Of a DNA stretch of 64,000 bases, positions 21,893 to 34,295 are shown one piece after another (position 1 is the stretch's first letter; the number at the start of each line of letters is the position of its first letter). A program made the translations under genes and the position numbers. Under the pieces are notes generated by a model. That model saw only the letters and a program-made list of their open reading frames with translations, was not told the DNA's origin and searched no databases. This DNA is from Amphibalanus amphitrite (taxonomy: Eukaryota > Arthropoda > Thecostraca > Balanomorpha > Balanidae), in NCBI RefSeq assembly GCF_019059575.1, contig NW_024881826.1:248001-312000 (forward strand), given 5' to 3'.

Positions 21893-23063
21893 CCCGCGCC
21901 CCGCTGGGGGTCCTGGATTTCCACGCCTTGCTGGGGGGGGGGGGGTGTTTGAACACCCACTTCTAACTCGACTCCTTGGCCACGTAGCGATTCGCGGAAG
22001 GCGGCGTTCGAAAGAGCGCCAAAAATAATAACGAAATCACTTCGGTCACTTTTTTGGTTAGGCTAAAGGTCAGGTCACCAGTGGTCAAAGGCAAAATTTC
22101 GCTGATTTTCAGGTCAAATGTCGACAGTTTCCAAGAAGCCAACGCATAACTCGGGAACCGATATAGCTACAGCGCCGCGGAAAGCGACTTCGATAGCCCT
22201 ATTAACGCCCTTTCTGAATAATTCTCTCAGATTTGACCTAGCGCCAACGGTTTTGCCTGCAGGGGGCAAAAACTGCCAAAATAACCGATTTTTTTTTTTG
22301 AAAGTGTTTCTGCAAAAACTTTTGACTCAAGCCTTGCACGAGCTTACTTTTACCAACATGACCTGACCGGAAAGGGTCATGTTGCATATCAGTCGATCCG
22401 TATCGTCGAGCTGAACACATCCAAGGCGTTTTCATCGCTCTAGCATGCCTCTATCAAAAGGTATTCGCGAAAAACTGTTAGATGCTATTCGTGACCTGAG
22501 ATGACCTCAAGGGCATAAACAGGGGTCTCGGATACTATTTGCATGTTCAATGTGTCTTAGTTTCTTGTAATTCAGTGTTTGGGATTGTTTATAATGGCTT
22601 TGGTCCAAAAGAGGCGCTTTTCAATTTTCTCCCATTGACTTATAATGGGGAGGTCGCAAAATTGACCTGACCTTTGGTCATCGATATCAAAACTCTGAGA
22701 TATGCAGAGTTTATCTCAGTATAGTTTACAGCGCGGAGCGCCCCCGTTTTTGGCACACCTTATAATACATCAATTCTACACATGTTTTTAAAAAATTCAG
22801 ACCAAGGTCATTTAAGGTCAGGTCACCAGGTCACTTGAAGTGACCTCGCCTCATGCAAAGTTTCAATGTCCGCCATAGCTACACCAAGTGACCGATCGCT
22901 TCGAAAGTTTCAACGATTGCTAAGAGCAATAGTATGTACAAAATGTACCTATTATAAGGTGTGCCAAAAACGGCGGCGCTCCGCGCTGCTGTTTTTGAGA
23001 TATTTGTGAAAAAACACAGGGGGGGGGGGTGTTCAAACACTTCCCTCCCCAGCAGGGCGCGGG
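21893..23063 (-). mobile_element. TTAA element, CCCGCGCCCCGCTGG family (unit 1)
   Basis: TTAA at 21889-21892 and 23064-23067. Double left end (CCCGCGCCCCGCTGG, spacer, CTTGCTGGGG), then a G-run and GTGTTTGAACAC. Simple right end GTGTTCAAACAC, C-run and CCCAGCAGGGCGCGGG. Body has CCCATTGACTTATAATGGGG and many AGGTCA motifs. Unit 3 copy at 44737-46169 carries an extra foldback insertion. The site corresponding to that insertion here is about 22085-22092. Confidence 0.8.
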
Positions 23064-23108
23064 TTAAACACCGATGATGTACCGTTATGTTAAACGCCAT
23101 GCGATTGA

Positions 23109-25290
23109 CTAACCGGCGCCGGGCCGGTGCTCGGCGCCACCTGCACTGGGGGGGGGGGGGGGTTTGAACACCCCCCCCCCCTTCTCACTCGGCTCCTGGG
23201 CCACGTAGCGACACGCCGTAGGCGGCGTTCGAAAGAGCGGCAGAAGTAATGAAGAAATTATATCGGCCACATTTTAGGTCAGCTCAAAGGTCAGGTCAAC
23301 AGAGGTCACCAAAGGTAAAATTTCGCCACTTTCCAGGTCAAACTTCGATAATTTCGACAAACCAGCGCATAGATTAGGAACGGTTTAACGTGCAGGGGCC
23401 AAAAACTGCCAGAATAGGTAGATGGTTTTTGCGGGAACTGTTTTTCTGCAATACCTTTTGACTCAAAACATGCACGAGCTTACTTTCAGCAGCAACGTGT
23501 TCTTCTCGTCAAGGCGACGCATCGAAAGAACTATAAGTTGACCTCAAAAGTTCAACTTGAAAAATTTACCCTAGGTCAAGGTCATGACCTCATGACAAGG
23601 TCATGACCTCAGGTCAATGTCATGACCTGACCAGAAAAGGTCATTCTGCATCAGTCGATCCGTATTGTCGAGCCAAACACATACATACAAGGTTTTTTCA
23701 TCGCTCTAGCATGTCTCTGTTAAAAGTTATTTGCGAAAAACTGTAGGATACCATTCGTGACCTGAGATGACCTCAGGGACATAAAGATGGGTCACGGGTA
23801 CCATTTTCCGGTTCAGTTTGTCATGTCTACTTGTAATTCGATGTTTGAAAGTGATTAGAATGACGTTCGGCCAAAAGAGGCGCCTTTCAATTTTCTCCCA
23901 TTGACTTATAATGGAGAGGTCGCAAAATTGAACTGACCTTAGGTCACCGATATCGAAGTTCCGAGAGATACATTTTGTGTATCATTATTATAATTATTGT
24001 ATACATTATGTGTATTGTGTATACTGTTGTTTTATCAGTTGCTCAAAGTTTCAAAGTGATCAGTCACTCGGTGTAGCTGTGACAGGCATTGAAACTTTTC
24101 ATGTAGTAAGGTCACTTGACGTGATATGGTGACCTGACCTTGGATGACTTTGGTCTGAAGTTTTCACAGAAGGTGTAGAAAAGATGTATGATAAGATGTG
24201 CAAAACACGGCGGCACTCTGAGCCGCCTTTTTTTTTTAGATATTCGCGAGAAACCGGAGGGGTTGTTTAACCCTATTCCTGGCGGGCTCCGCCGGGACAA
24301 GAAACTGGCGGGGGGGGCCGATTCGGCCCCCCCCCCTGAGATCTCGAGAACGAAGCAAGATAGCGACAAGCGGTAAACGGCATCGGATACGCACGGCCAA
24401 GATCTACAATTTTTACTAAGGTCATTTTCAGGTCAGGTCAAAGATGACGTCACAGGGGTCGAAAAAGTCAAAATGGCGGCGCTAGATATGGAGAGAGTTT
24501 TTCTCGAATAACTTTCGAATTAGTCAAGATAGGAGCAAACTAAGGGCATCATCGTGATCCTCTCGTCAATCCGCATCGAATGATATATATGTTGACCTCG
24601 AAAGGTCAAGGTCAAAGGTTGACCTCAGGTCACGTGACCTCGAGGTCATCATGTATATCATTCGATGCGTCTTGACGAGCTGAACACAATGAGACCATCC
24701 ACGCGTCTGTATCTTGTTCCTGTACGGAGTTATTGGCCAAAAACCTTTGGTGACCTTTGATGACGTCACATGACCTCACAGCTGCCCAACAGCAAAACAG
24801 ACCTCAAGGTAGTGAAGGTTGATCGTATATGAAGTCATGTATGGTATATGGGGCCATTCCGACCCGTTTTAGTGGTAAAAACAGGGAGTTGATTTTCCCC
24901 CCATTGACTTATAATGGGGAGGTCGCGAAATTGACCTGACCTTAGGTCACCGATATCAAAATTCCGAGATATACAAATTGCACATACTGGTACCCTAACT
25001 AAACCCTGAAGAGAAGAAATTGATCGGTCAAAAACTCTAGCTCTGGCGTGATTGCAAACTTTTCTGAGGTAGGGTCACCAAACCGCCTCTGGTGACCTGA
25101 CCTGAGGTCAGATCAACTCAAAATTTTCATACATGCTGCGTAGAAGCCTTTTAGGAAAAGTCAGAAAATTTGAGCTTCCTAGCTCAACGCGTTTGGGAGA
25201 AATAACCAAAAAACCTCAGGGGGGGCTCCTGAGGCCCCCCCCCCCGCCAGGAATAGGGTTAAACAGTCCCCCCCGCAGTGCGTGGGTAGG
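23109..25290 (-). mobile_element. Degenerate TTAA-type element interrupted by 24271-25258
   Basis: Left end near CCGGCGCCGGGCCGGTGCTC, then a G-run, TTTGAACA and a C-run; right end near CCCCGCAGTGCGTGGG. The internal segment 23576-23640 is one of the densest AGGTCA clusters. The host element is seen without the insertion at 46218-49660, which has instead a non-LTR insertion. Ends are diverged, so the exact limits are uncertain. Confidence 0.5.
24271..25258 (-). mobile_element. TTAA element, CCCTATTCCTGGCGGG family (complete)
   Basis: Flanked by TTAA at 24267-24270 and 25259-25262. The homologous site in unit 3 (about 49630-49640) has GTTCAAAC where this host had GTTTAAAC, so a substitution may have created the target. 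Double left end with GGCCGATTCGGCC; right end GGGCTCCTGAGGCCC, C-run, CCGCCAGGAATAGGG. Body segment shared in inverse orientation with 43590-44180 of an element that has different ends. Confidence 0.85.
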
Positions 25291-25394
25291 GGTATGATCA
25301 AGGATGAAGGTGTTACATATCTATGCACGTTTGCCTCATTCACCTACATATGCACACCCACCAATATAATAGATTTCTCACGGTCTTGATGCCC

Positions 25395-25580
25395 GCTTCT
25401 CCTCGTCGCCTGCTCGGCACCGGTCCACGCGGTACCCGCAGCGTCGATAGTCGGCCGGTGCAGCGTTCAGAGGTATCGTGTTCCCGCCTGCTCGGAACCA
25501 TTCCCCTCGGCACCCTCCGACCGCCCGCAGCGTCGATAGCCGGCCGGTGCAGCGTCCAGAGGTATCGTGTTTCTAAGGGA
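25395..25580. repeat. GC-rich tandem duplication, about 90 bp units
   Basis: Two units share CCTGCTCGG, CCCGCAGCGTCGATAG, CGGCCGGTGCAGCGT and GAGGTATCGTGTT, separated by diverged segments. The same pair is at about 49780-49960. Higher CpG content than its surroundings. No coding evidence. Confidence 0.7.
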
Positions 25581-25689
25581 CTTAGTGGCATTCCACTCTA
25601 TTTCCTGGTGGCCTCCAAAAAACCACTGCCACAGCACCATTACCCCATCTAGTGGCTGACTTGTTAAATATCAATTCACCCGGCGTCAA

Positions 25690-26015
25690 CCAGAGGCATT
25701 TTGTACCTTCCGATTTTAGACGATGCGATTTTGTATGATACGATCATCTCGTTTTGTAGGTTGCAATTTTGTATGATACGCGTTTGTTTGATCTGCCATT
25801 GTACGTTCCAATTTTGTACGTTCTGATCATTGTTTGATTTGCCATTGTACGCTTTACCCATTAGACGGTAAACTTTTGTACGTTGGGATTTTGTACGCTG
25901 CGCTTTTGTACGTTTGGGCTGTCCCCTACCTTGCCTGTTTTGTAGGTTTTGCGCGTTGTATGTTGCGATTTTGTATGTTTTGAGGATTGTACGCTGCGCT
26001 TTTGTATGCTTTGAT
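25690..26015. repeat. TTTTGTATG-type degenerate array (unit 1)
   Basis: Longer version of the array in the 5' palindrome, with repeats such as GATTTTGTATGATACGATC and GCGCTTTTGTACG and the fixed CTGTCCCCTACC stretch. Homologous to 50065-50398. Confidence 0.7.
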
Positions 26016-26026
26016 AGCCACCCTCA

Positions 26027-26175
26027 CCTGCCAGGTCAAGTCATGACGGAACCGGAAATTCCCATAAGCAAATACCTAATGTAGCCACCAAAACCATGAT
26101 GGGAATCTGATAGCCTGATGGACTATGTAACAAATAAAGTGAGGGTCAGAAAAGTGTATCAGACACTCCAATAGC
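26027..26175. repeat. Unit-end module beginning CACCTGCCAGGTCAAGTC
   Basis: Matches 4530-4676, 39230-39377 and 54592-54740, ending in CACTCCAATAGCAGG. Here it follows the TTTTGTATG array directly. Confidence 0.7.
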
Positions 26176-28313
26176 AGGAAATAGGGAGAGGGAGGGGAGC
26201 GGGCGGGGCAGCGCGTGCAGGGAGGGGTGCTCCGGCAAGCTGGCAGTTGTCGCGGCCAAAGGTCAAGGGGTCACACACACCAAGCGAACGGACGCTGATG
26301 TGGGTTCGTGGGGATCGTGAACTTGTGTGTGGTAGGTGCGTCTTGCGATGCACGGGTGATACGCCATGGGTCTTAGCCAAATGATTCGGGGGAGAGCTGA
26401 AGAAAAATACCTGGTCAACTACGGCGAATAATGGTGCTGAAAAATGGAAAGTATGGGTCAATGCAAGCCTTCATGACTATAAACTTTTCTGAGGGCGCAA
26501 AGGCCAGCATTGAATAACGACATCCGGATCGAAATTAACAATGATTTATAATTACATGCCGAAGTAATAGCGCTGCAAAACCCACCTAGTAAATTGTTAA
26601 GTCGGATTCATACCGACTTGAATTAAACTATCCTAAATTAAATTGTATATAAGATCTCTATGCTTTGACCAGCTTCGTGACCTGACGGGCTGTGACCTGA
26701 CCTTGACCCGAGGTTAACACCTTAACTTGATCTCACCCGAAGAAAAAGTATACCATTCGACACGCCTGAGCTAGACACACACGATGCTGCTAAAATCGCG
26801 GATCTGCGATCATGTTTAGCGAAGTTATTTACCAAAAACCGAACCTGTGCCTTGGGCCACTTGACCTAACCTCAGAAGTCATCGGCTGATCCTAGTCCTT
26901 AAAATCGGAGACCAATCGCTGCATTTCGTAACAACGCGCACGATCGTTTCTTTCGTGAGGCTCTAGCTCATTAAGGGGCGAATTGGCAGAGGGGGTTGTT
27001 CCCTCACTTCCAACCCCCCAACGCTCCCTCGGTATTCAGAAAACCTGAAGGTCCGGTGAGGGTTAAAACGTTGCTCCTGAACGAGGAAGAAATGTAAAAG
27101 TCAAAGCTCTATAGACGTCCTGTAAAAGTGGCCATAATAAATAAATTGGTTAGAGATAAGATGCTTTTTAAACGACTTCCTCATATAAAATCGGGTGCTG
27201 GGACCAATCTTATTAACGCTTTAGAATGGACAGGGCGTCACTGGCTAAAGTTTGGGTGCAGGAAACGGCTATTAAATGCAAAATGGTTTTCATGCATTTC
27301 AGTCAATTGTATATTGACGGTCCCAGTGGCCGAGCTAAAAAAAGTTTGGTAGTGTTTTGCATCTTTTACGCCCTAAGAAACTACACCATCTATTGAAGTG
27401 GGCGGGCTTATTTGAATGGGAGGGCGCATTATGCGTCAATCGTGTGCTTTCGTTTGTTTTGGACTGTATTTTACGACATCCGCTGCTGGTATCACTATTA
27501 ATATTATCTAATGCCGTAAATACGACAGCATTCCATTTATAAGATTGGGCCAATGGAGTCGCGCCCTGCGAGCTCGGTTTTCCGCTCGGCCGCTACGGGC
27601 CGAGGAAGTCGGTCTTCGCCTGAGGGCAGGACGGAGGTCAGCGAGGGAGCGCGGGGTCAACCAGGTATCGCCCAGTGCCGAGCGGATGCCGCTCCCTCCC
27701 CTCTTCTCCCCTCCCCACCTCTGTATAGATGGGGAGGGACCGAACTGCCAATGACATGCGAGCGGTCAAGGCCGCTCGCGCGGCAGCGACCCTGGCGGCC
27801 GGGTGCCGCAACTGGGATTCAGCCAAGTTACCGATTCGCCTCCTGTGGGAGAGCCAAACCAGGGGACATACTTTTTAGACATACTGTACGGTCGATGGTT
27901 AATTGATATGATCGTATCGTCCAACGATACGGGATGAAATAGCAGAACGTGCTAGTTTGAAAATCGTGTCGTACAACGACCACGTTATGAGGTTATGAGC
28001 TGCGAGCGCCCCCAGCGCCTCAATACGATTTAATATAAACTTAGGTACCTATTGTAATCGACCTGAAATTAACAAAGCTGTGTCGATAACGACTACACCC
28101 TCTCCAATTTCAGGTCAATATCTAAAAGCACCTGTATCGAAAATCGACACCATCAGTGCTGTAAAAAGAAGCACATGAGCAAACCCTCTTTTTTGTGATA
28201 GTGGGAGCGTAAATTTGCTTCCCTTGACCGCGCCAATGTTAGGTCGAAAGGCAGCGTCTCCATTTGTGATGTATTAGGTCGGGTATCACAACGGCAGCAA
28301 AATTTAACCCGGC
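26176..28313. other. No recognisable gene; mixed low-copy sequence
   Basis: 26180-26460 is a GC-rich start then ordinary sequence. 26650-27065 resembles a decayed TTAA-type body (TGACCTGACCTTGACC, then a simple G-run and GGGTTGTTCC). 27120-27545 has one short frame without domains. 27545-27890 is GC- and CpG-rich. I cannot show homology to anything else in the window apart from the AGGTCA-rich segment. Confidence 0.4.
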
Positions 28314-28317
28314 GGCC

Positions 28318-28905
28318 GCTGGGCCTCCGCGCCACCCGCCGGCCGCTGGGGGGGGGGGGGGGCATATAGTTGCCCCCCCTTTACTTCCGCGGCGATATCG
28401 TCGCAACGCGAAGAGATAGAGAAGCGAAACTTTGCACACATCTTCCTGAATACCTAGCCGAGGTTGTGTCCAAATTTGGTGTCGATCCCATTTGAAATGA
28501 CGTCACAGTGACGTCATAAGTCAAATTATAGATTTGCGACTCTCAGTTTCCTCACGATACATCAGGTATATGGGACCGAATATAAAGGGCCGATTATTGG
28601 TTAGCAACTAGATAGAAGTGTACTTAGATGTTTTAGGATGACAGCAGGTGCTGTCTAGTTCATTTACAGTTGAGTTTCATGCTCAGCGTCATCAGAAACG
28701 GTCCATATCGGAAAACGACAAAACTTTATGACGTCACTGTGACGTCATCTTAGATGCTACAACCACCAAACTTTCTCCAAACATTGCCTAGGTATTCATT
28801 TGAAGCTATGCCAAGTTTCACGTTCGTAGCTCATCAGGTTTCGGAGATATTCCACAAAACGTAAAGGGGGGGCAACTTTATGCCCCCCCCCCAGCGGCTC
28901 GTGGG
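28318..28905 (-). mobile_element. 588 bp TTAA element, CCCGGCGGCCGCTGGG family
   Basis: TTAA at 28314-28317 and 28906-28909. Double left end: outer CCCGGCGGCCGCTGG, spacer, inner CGCCGGCCGCTGGGG, then G-run, CATATAGTTG and a C-run. Simple right end: G-run, CAACTTTATG, C-run, CCAGCGGCTCGTGGG. The body has paired TGACGTCA octamers (28498-28520 and 28728-28750) in place of many AGGTCA motifs. Nearby, AAGAAGCACATGAGCAAACC occurs both before (28168) and after (28909) the element. Confidence 0.8.
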
Positions 28906-29048
28906 TTAAGAAGCACATGAGCAAACCCCCGGCTGCGGCCGTGACCCCGCGCCGCCGGTGGCAGCGGCGCGCCCAGCGGGAGGCGGTCCGCAGTGGCGCG
29001 CCCAGCAGCGCGCCGAGAGGTGGCACCGGGCACACAGTGCACTAACAC

Positions 29049-29692
29049 ATCCTAACAGGCCTTTTTTGCCAATCTTACCTCCCACCTATCATGGAACATG
29101 TTGTTCGACGATGTACAGGTGTCAAGGTCAGGGTCAAGGTCAACCTAGGTCATCTAAGATAATTGTGTTTTAGGCAAGCTGATTTTACTTTTTGTGAAGT
29201 TTTTTTGACTGCATTTTTGGTAAAAGCATTTCAGATCATGATTTCATGTAAAATGGGCACAAAAACAGTCGGTGCACACACCAGTATACACACAGACACA
29301 CACAGACATACAAACACATATATTTGACCTTGACCTAACTTGACCTGAAATGACCTCAGCAGCGAAAATCTGGTCGGGTAGTGTGACAAAGAGGTTCTAG
29401 CTGGCTTGGCACCAGAAAACAGCATCGTCATCGGTATATGATAAGCAGCGCACTTGATATCCAACGGTGACCCAAAACAGCAACATTTTTTAGTTTGACC
29501 TGACCTGGAAGGTCAATGACTGACCTGAGAGGGTAAAACTGGGTATTATTGGATTTGTCTCTTCCCAAAGAATCTTTTTGGTCTTTACCGCTAAGCTCTA
29601 TCTCCAACAGGAACGAAATGGCGCGGGGGGTGGCAACCCCCCCCCCCCCCATGTGCGTTCTAGGATGGGAAAATGGCATGTGCGGGCGAGGG
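29049..29692 (+). mobile_element. 5'-truncated TTAA element, right part
   Basis: Matches 31630-32270 closely, from CTTTTTTGCCAATCTTACCTC through the C-run and the double right end (CCATGTGCGTTCT, spacer AGGATGGGAAAATG, GCATGTGCGGGCGAGGG) to TTAA at 29693-29696. The left part is missing. Confidence 0.7.
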
Positions 29693-29698
29693 TTAAAA

Positions 29699-30872
29699 CC
29701 CTCGCCGCGTTGGGGGGGGGGCATTTTGGCCCCCCTGTGGTTTTTCCTGAATAGCAAGAAAACGGCGGCGCACAGCGCCGCCAAATTTTCAGTACCTTCC
29801 CGGGCATCAATTTGACACCTTCACACCAAATTTCAAGTCTTAGGTCACCTTAGGTCAGGAGTTATTGAGGTCAAACTGAGGTCATGTTCGAGCAAAAATG
29901 AGCAAAAAACATGCAATCTTGAAACGCTCACCAAATCTACAGTTATCAAGCAATTTCCAAGTTCTTTATATGGTCTGGTAGACAAAAAGCGGCGCTACAA
30001 AACTGCTATCTCGGATTTTCAAAATTGTGGGTTTTTGACCCTCAAAAATTCAAAAAATTGATTTTTTTAGAAAAACAAAAAAAAATCAAAAAAATCCGAA
30101 TTTCGAAAAACCCGGAATAATTGTGATAGTCCCTGTGCTCTTCTATATACATACCAAATTTCAGATCGATATCTCGTTTTTTGGCCAAATTATAGCGAAA
30201 AAACTTCAAAAATGATGACGTCAAATTTTTTAACTCAATTTTTAGCGATTCTAGACCACGTACGGCAAAATAAAGACCACCATTGAACTCCCCGTGACGA
30301 GCTGCATGGATTCGATACCCAGTTTATTCAAAAATATCAACGTTAAATTTGACCTAATTTAACCTGACCTTGACCTGACCTTGACCTGACCTTGACCAAA
30401 ACGTGACCTAAGCTGGCCCCAAAGGCGGCCTGACCCACATAATCGCATTTGTCATGTAAAATGAACCATAAAACATGTATCACACGACACTTTCAATTTT
30501 CATATTGTGTCTCCCCAGTGACCTGACCTCTGTGACCTGACCTGTTATCAGTGACCTCAAATAGCAAAATATGTGTTTGAAGAACATTTCCCCATCGATG
30601 ATTTTCAATTAAATGCATTTTACTCGATTTTACAACGCATTTCTTGAAATGCCTGTAAACGGTGAAAATTGGACCTTTGACCTGACCTGTGACGTCATCG
30701 GTTTGACCTAGGTCAATAAAATTGGGTCACAAGGTAGTTCCCTGATAGGGCTATCCAACACCGTTTGCCGCTTGTCGCTAGGTTGCGTGGTTCTCGAGAT
30801 CTTAGGGGGGGGGGGCAAAATGCCCCCCCCCCAACGGGGCGCGTTGCTCGGCAGAGCCCAACGGGGCGCGGG
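29699..30872 (+). mobile_element. TTAA element, CCCTCGCCGCGTTGGG family
   Basis: Simple left end CCCTCGCCGCGTTGGGG with GGCATTTTGGCC; right end GGCAAAATGCC, C-run, CCAACGGGGCGCG, spacer TTGCTCGGCAGAGC, CCAACGGGGCGCGGG, then TTAA at 30873-30876. The left TTAA (29693-29696) is followed by two extra A before CCC. It sits directly between two copies of the next family, sharing TTAA with both. Confidence 0.75.
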
Positions 30873-30876
30873 TTAA

Positions 30877-32270
30877 CCCTCGCCCGCACATGGGGGGGTT
30901 GGTTGCCACCCCCCCCCCCAGGTAGTCTTTCTGCTCTGCACTCAACATTTTTAAAGCTAGAAGGCTGATTTTTCGTATAGCTGCTCCTCTATCCTTTCCG
31001 TTAGGCGGCACGGGCGGACATCGATAGCAGCGCCTCTATCGGTCACTAGGGAAAGCTGGGCTGTAGGCGACGAAATATCGGCTGAGTTGTCACACGTTGA
31101 ATAGGTTTATAGACATCCGTCTTGTGAAAAAGTTGAACTTTTGCCTTCAATATTTCTACAGGCAATTTTAGAAGTGTCTTCACATAGATTACAACACCGT
31201 TTAGATTATTGTATTCACTTCAAGCCTTCCCTATTGTTCTTGATGATGCGGGAACTATTTTTTATTAGTATTTCTAGCTTAATAAGAGAACATATTGTGC
31301 AAACGATGAAAAAAGCATAGTCGGAAGATTTTAAATGCAATTTTCTCTAGCAATTAATGGTAAATTCTCTACAGATCAAGGAAAAGATGCATGCTAACTG
31401 ATAATTTAAAGTTCTTGGGGCCAGTTGTTTTCTTCTTTTCTTACGTCGCCCCAATGGCCGCGAATACACTTGTGATAACGCCTATCGCTTGATGTCCACT
31501 GAAAATTTCAAGTTTCTGTGATTTTTAGTTTCGGAGATATGACCTTGTTTGTCAGGTCATGTCATGACCCAAATGGCCAATTCTCAACATCTTGCGTTTG
31601 CCATGGGCCTTGTGAGCTTTTGACACCCTGATTTCGGCCTTTTTTGCCAGTCTTACCTCCCACCTATCATGGAACATGTTGTTCGACGATGTACAGGGGT
31701 CAAGGTCAGGGTCAAGGTCAACCTAGGTCATCTAAGATAATTGCGTTTTAGGCAAGCTGAATTTACTTTTTTTGAAGTTTTTTGACTGCATTTTTGGTAA
31801 AAGCTTCTCAGATCATGATTTCATGTAATATGGACCCAAAAACAATCGGTGCACACATCAGTATACACACAGACACACACAGACATACAAACACATATAA
31901 TTGACCTTGACCTAACTTGACCTGAAATGACCTCAGCAGCAAAATTCTGGTCGGGTAGTGTGACAAAGAGGTTCTAGCTGGCTTGGCACCAGAAAACAGC
32001 ATCGTCATCGGTATTTGATAAGCAGCACACTTGATATCCAACGGTGACCCAAAACAGCAACATTTTTTAGTTTGACCTGACCTGGAAGGTCAATGACTGA
32101 CCTGAGAAGGTAAAACTGGGTATCATTGGATTCGTCTCTTCCCAAAGAATCTTTTTGGTCTTTACTGCTAAGCTCTATCTCCAACAGGAACGAAATGGCG
32201 CGGGGGGGGGGGGTGGCAACCACCCCCCATGTGCGTTCTAGGATGGGAAAATGGCATGTGCGGGCGAGGG
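30877..32270 (+). mobile_element. TTAA element, CCCTCGCCCGCACATGGG family
   Basis: TTAA at 30873-30876 and 32271-32274. Simple left end then GGTTGGTTGCCACC and a C-run; double right end. It interrupts a family A element, whose intact equivalent shows the TTAA at 3003-3006. The interior includes a long AT-rich unique-looking stretch (31030-31560) without domains. Confidence 0.75.
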
Positions 32271-32274
32271 TTAA

Positions 32275-32601
32275 GACATCATCTGTGATCAAAACTAACA
32301 TGACATTTGTGATCAGCACCCCGAAAAACCCCTTATCAACCTCACTTTACGATGTTCTAACAGGTCCCGATTTTCCAGACTTGTGGGTCATTGACCTGAC
32401 CTGGAAAGTCAACCAATGACCTAGGACCTTAAAATTGGGTATCACCCCGGCTTCCTCTCGTCACGAGCAGCACGCTCGTTTTTTCTCGAAACTCTAGCTC
32501 GATCAGGGGCCAAACGGCAAGGGGGGGGGGGGTCCAACGGACCCGCCCGCCCCCCCCCCCCCATACATTCGAGGCTTCCAAAACACCAATACGGGCGAGG
32601 G
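32275..32601 (+). mobile_element. Family A TTAA element remnant (right part)
   Basis: Same as 3007-3284: body, G-run palindrome and double terminus ending AATACGGGCGAGGG at TTAA 32602-32605. Only the part downstream of the inserted element is kept. Confidence 0.75.
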
Positions 32602-32605
32602 TTAA

Positions 32606-33467
32606 CCCGGCAGTTGCTGGAGTATTTCGCCACACACCACTTGCTGGGTGGGGGTGGGAGGGCGGGGGGGGGGGGGGGTAAACTTTCCCAGCCCATAGCT
32701 CGAGAACCCATAGCCCATAGCCCATAGCTCGATGCGCAGCGAAACGGGCGAGGCAGCAAACAAAATAACGCGACGAGACGCTTCTGATGAGTACCTTCAA
32801 GTGGAGTTCCGAGGTCACAAGTCAGTTCAAGATTATTTTAAACACCTGAAATTAGGCTTTTAATAGCATGGTCTTTAAACCTCGAACTGGGCGTCTGAGT
32901 CTCTCGTAACAAACTCTGTCTCCAACGGACCCCCTTCCCCCTCCCATATACGTTCGCGGCTGGCAAAACACCAGTACGGGCGAGGATTAAGGACTTATGT
33001 GTTTGTATGCTCTTTGAAACCCCTTCCGTGACCGCGTTTTCAGCCGCTAGCATATAATGGGTGGGGGGATTCTTTTGGATCCCCAATCGTTCAGTCCCTC
33101 ACCGAACATAAGCTTCGCGAAAACATGAACGTCCTACCCGTAACTAAAGGAAGCCGATGATACCCGATTTTATGATCGCCGGTCATTAGTTGGCCTTTCA
33201 ATCCGGGTAAATGACTTAAAAGTCAGGGAAATCGTGGCCTATTTTAACTTTTTAAAGTGAGGTTGTTATGGAGTTTTTTTTTCGGGGTTCTGATTTCGAA
33301 TGTCGTGCTAGTTTTGATCAAAGACGATGCACCCATGCATTTTGGGTAGGTCGGGTCAGGTCAGCTCAACCATGAGGCGTCACCGCCGACATCCAAATGG
33401 GTGTTTACCGCCACCAACAGGTTAGTTACACTTAAGGACATTATGTGGACTGTTGAGTTTGTTAATG
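32606..33467. repeat. Composite unit 3, left module
   Basis: Homologous to 3289-4130 in unit 1, with the same truncated double terminus, CCCATAG mini-tandem and G-run. It is interrupted at TA 33468-33469. Confidence 0.75.
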
Positions 33468-33579
33468 TACAGTCACCAGCAGTTGCTACCCATCACCCCC
33501 GGACGGCGGGGGAGCAAGCTACCACCGCCCCTGCGAGACTAGCGCCGCCATGCGCCAAGAAGTGGAAACACCACGTGAC

Positions 33580-34060
33580 TGAGGCCACGTGAGGGCAGGG
33601 TCACGTGATGGAGGGGCGGAGCATAGTAGTTTTTGCGCCCGACACTAACTGAAATGCGGCGCTGTGATTGGGCGCTTTAGCATGAATGAAGCCCCGGCGC
33701 CAGAATCAGCCGTTCGCCTTATATGGAAGGTAAGCCTGTGCGTTTCACTGTTCTGTGTTGGTTTGAGAGCCACGGCACCATACGAATTGTGAGCCCCTTT
33801 GAACGGGTCACCACCCGAGGCACTGAGGCGATGGCTGTGCCGAGCAAAGTCTAGCCTGGCGGGAGAGGCGGGCCAGGGAAAGAGCGATCGAGCAGCCACT
33901 GGGACGTGGATTGGTATTATCCAACCGCGACAAACGATGTCAGCAGCCTCTTCTCGTGTCATAGACAGTGTCTATGACACAACGTGGGCAGTGCCCAATC
34001 AAAAGCTACTAAACGATTCAGTTAAGAAGTTGGCGAGGTAGCCAGACCAAATAAAAAGTT
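33580..34060 (+). other. Transcription-unit-like segment of unknown identity
   Basis: The segment holds three CACGTG boxes at about 33574-33607, a CTTATATGG TATA-like box near 33718, a consensus-like splice donor AAGGTAAGC at 33728, a frame ending SVKKLAR-stop near 34039 and AATAAA at about 34050 followed by a T-rich tract. Together they resemble a short captured promoter and terminal exon, but no protein family is recognisable. The GC content is higher than its surroundings. Confidence 0.25.
33956..33980. other. Perfect hairpin GTGTCATAGAC / GTCTATGACAC
   Basis: Eleven-base perfect inverted repeat with a 3-base loop, inside the transcription-unit-like segment. Confidence 0.7.
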
Positions 34061-34295
34061 TTTAATTTGATTTTGGTTGGCAAATGACATACAAGCCCGC
34101 TGTGATGGACCAAAAAAGGAGCTGAACAGTTCATACAACTTCTAAAAAGCTCAACGGTTTACAAATTCAAAAGTTAAATGTTAAAATTCAGCCTACATGT
34201 TTACACTCTGGTCCGGCGCTGGCAGGAAGCTTATACTGCCACTTGCAATTCCACTGCGTTGTAATATAACCAAGAGTTCTGTGAGCGCATCACCT

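Noticed and set aside
23576..23640. Regularly spaced AGGTCA repeats as a CRISPR-like array
   Set aside because: Units are 6-8 bp, spacing is irregular and orientation alternates; the genome is animal. These are half-site clusters.
27128..27352. Short frame that looked like a possible small protein
   Set aside because: No recognisable family, no splice or promoter context, and surrounding sequence is unique, so there is nothing to test it against here.
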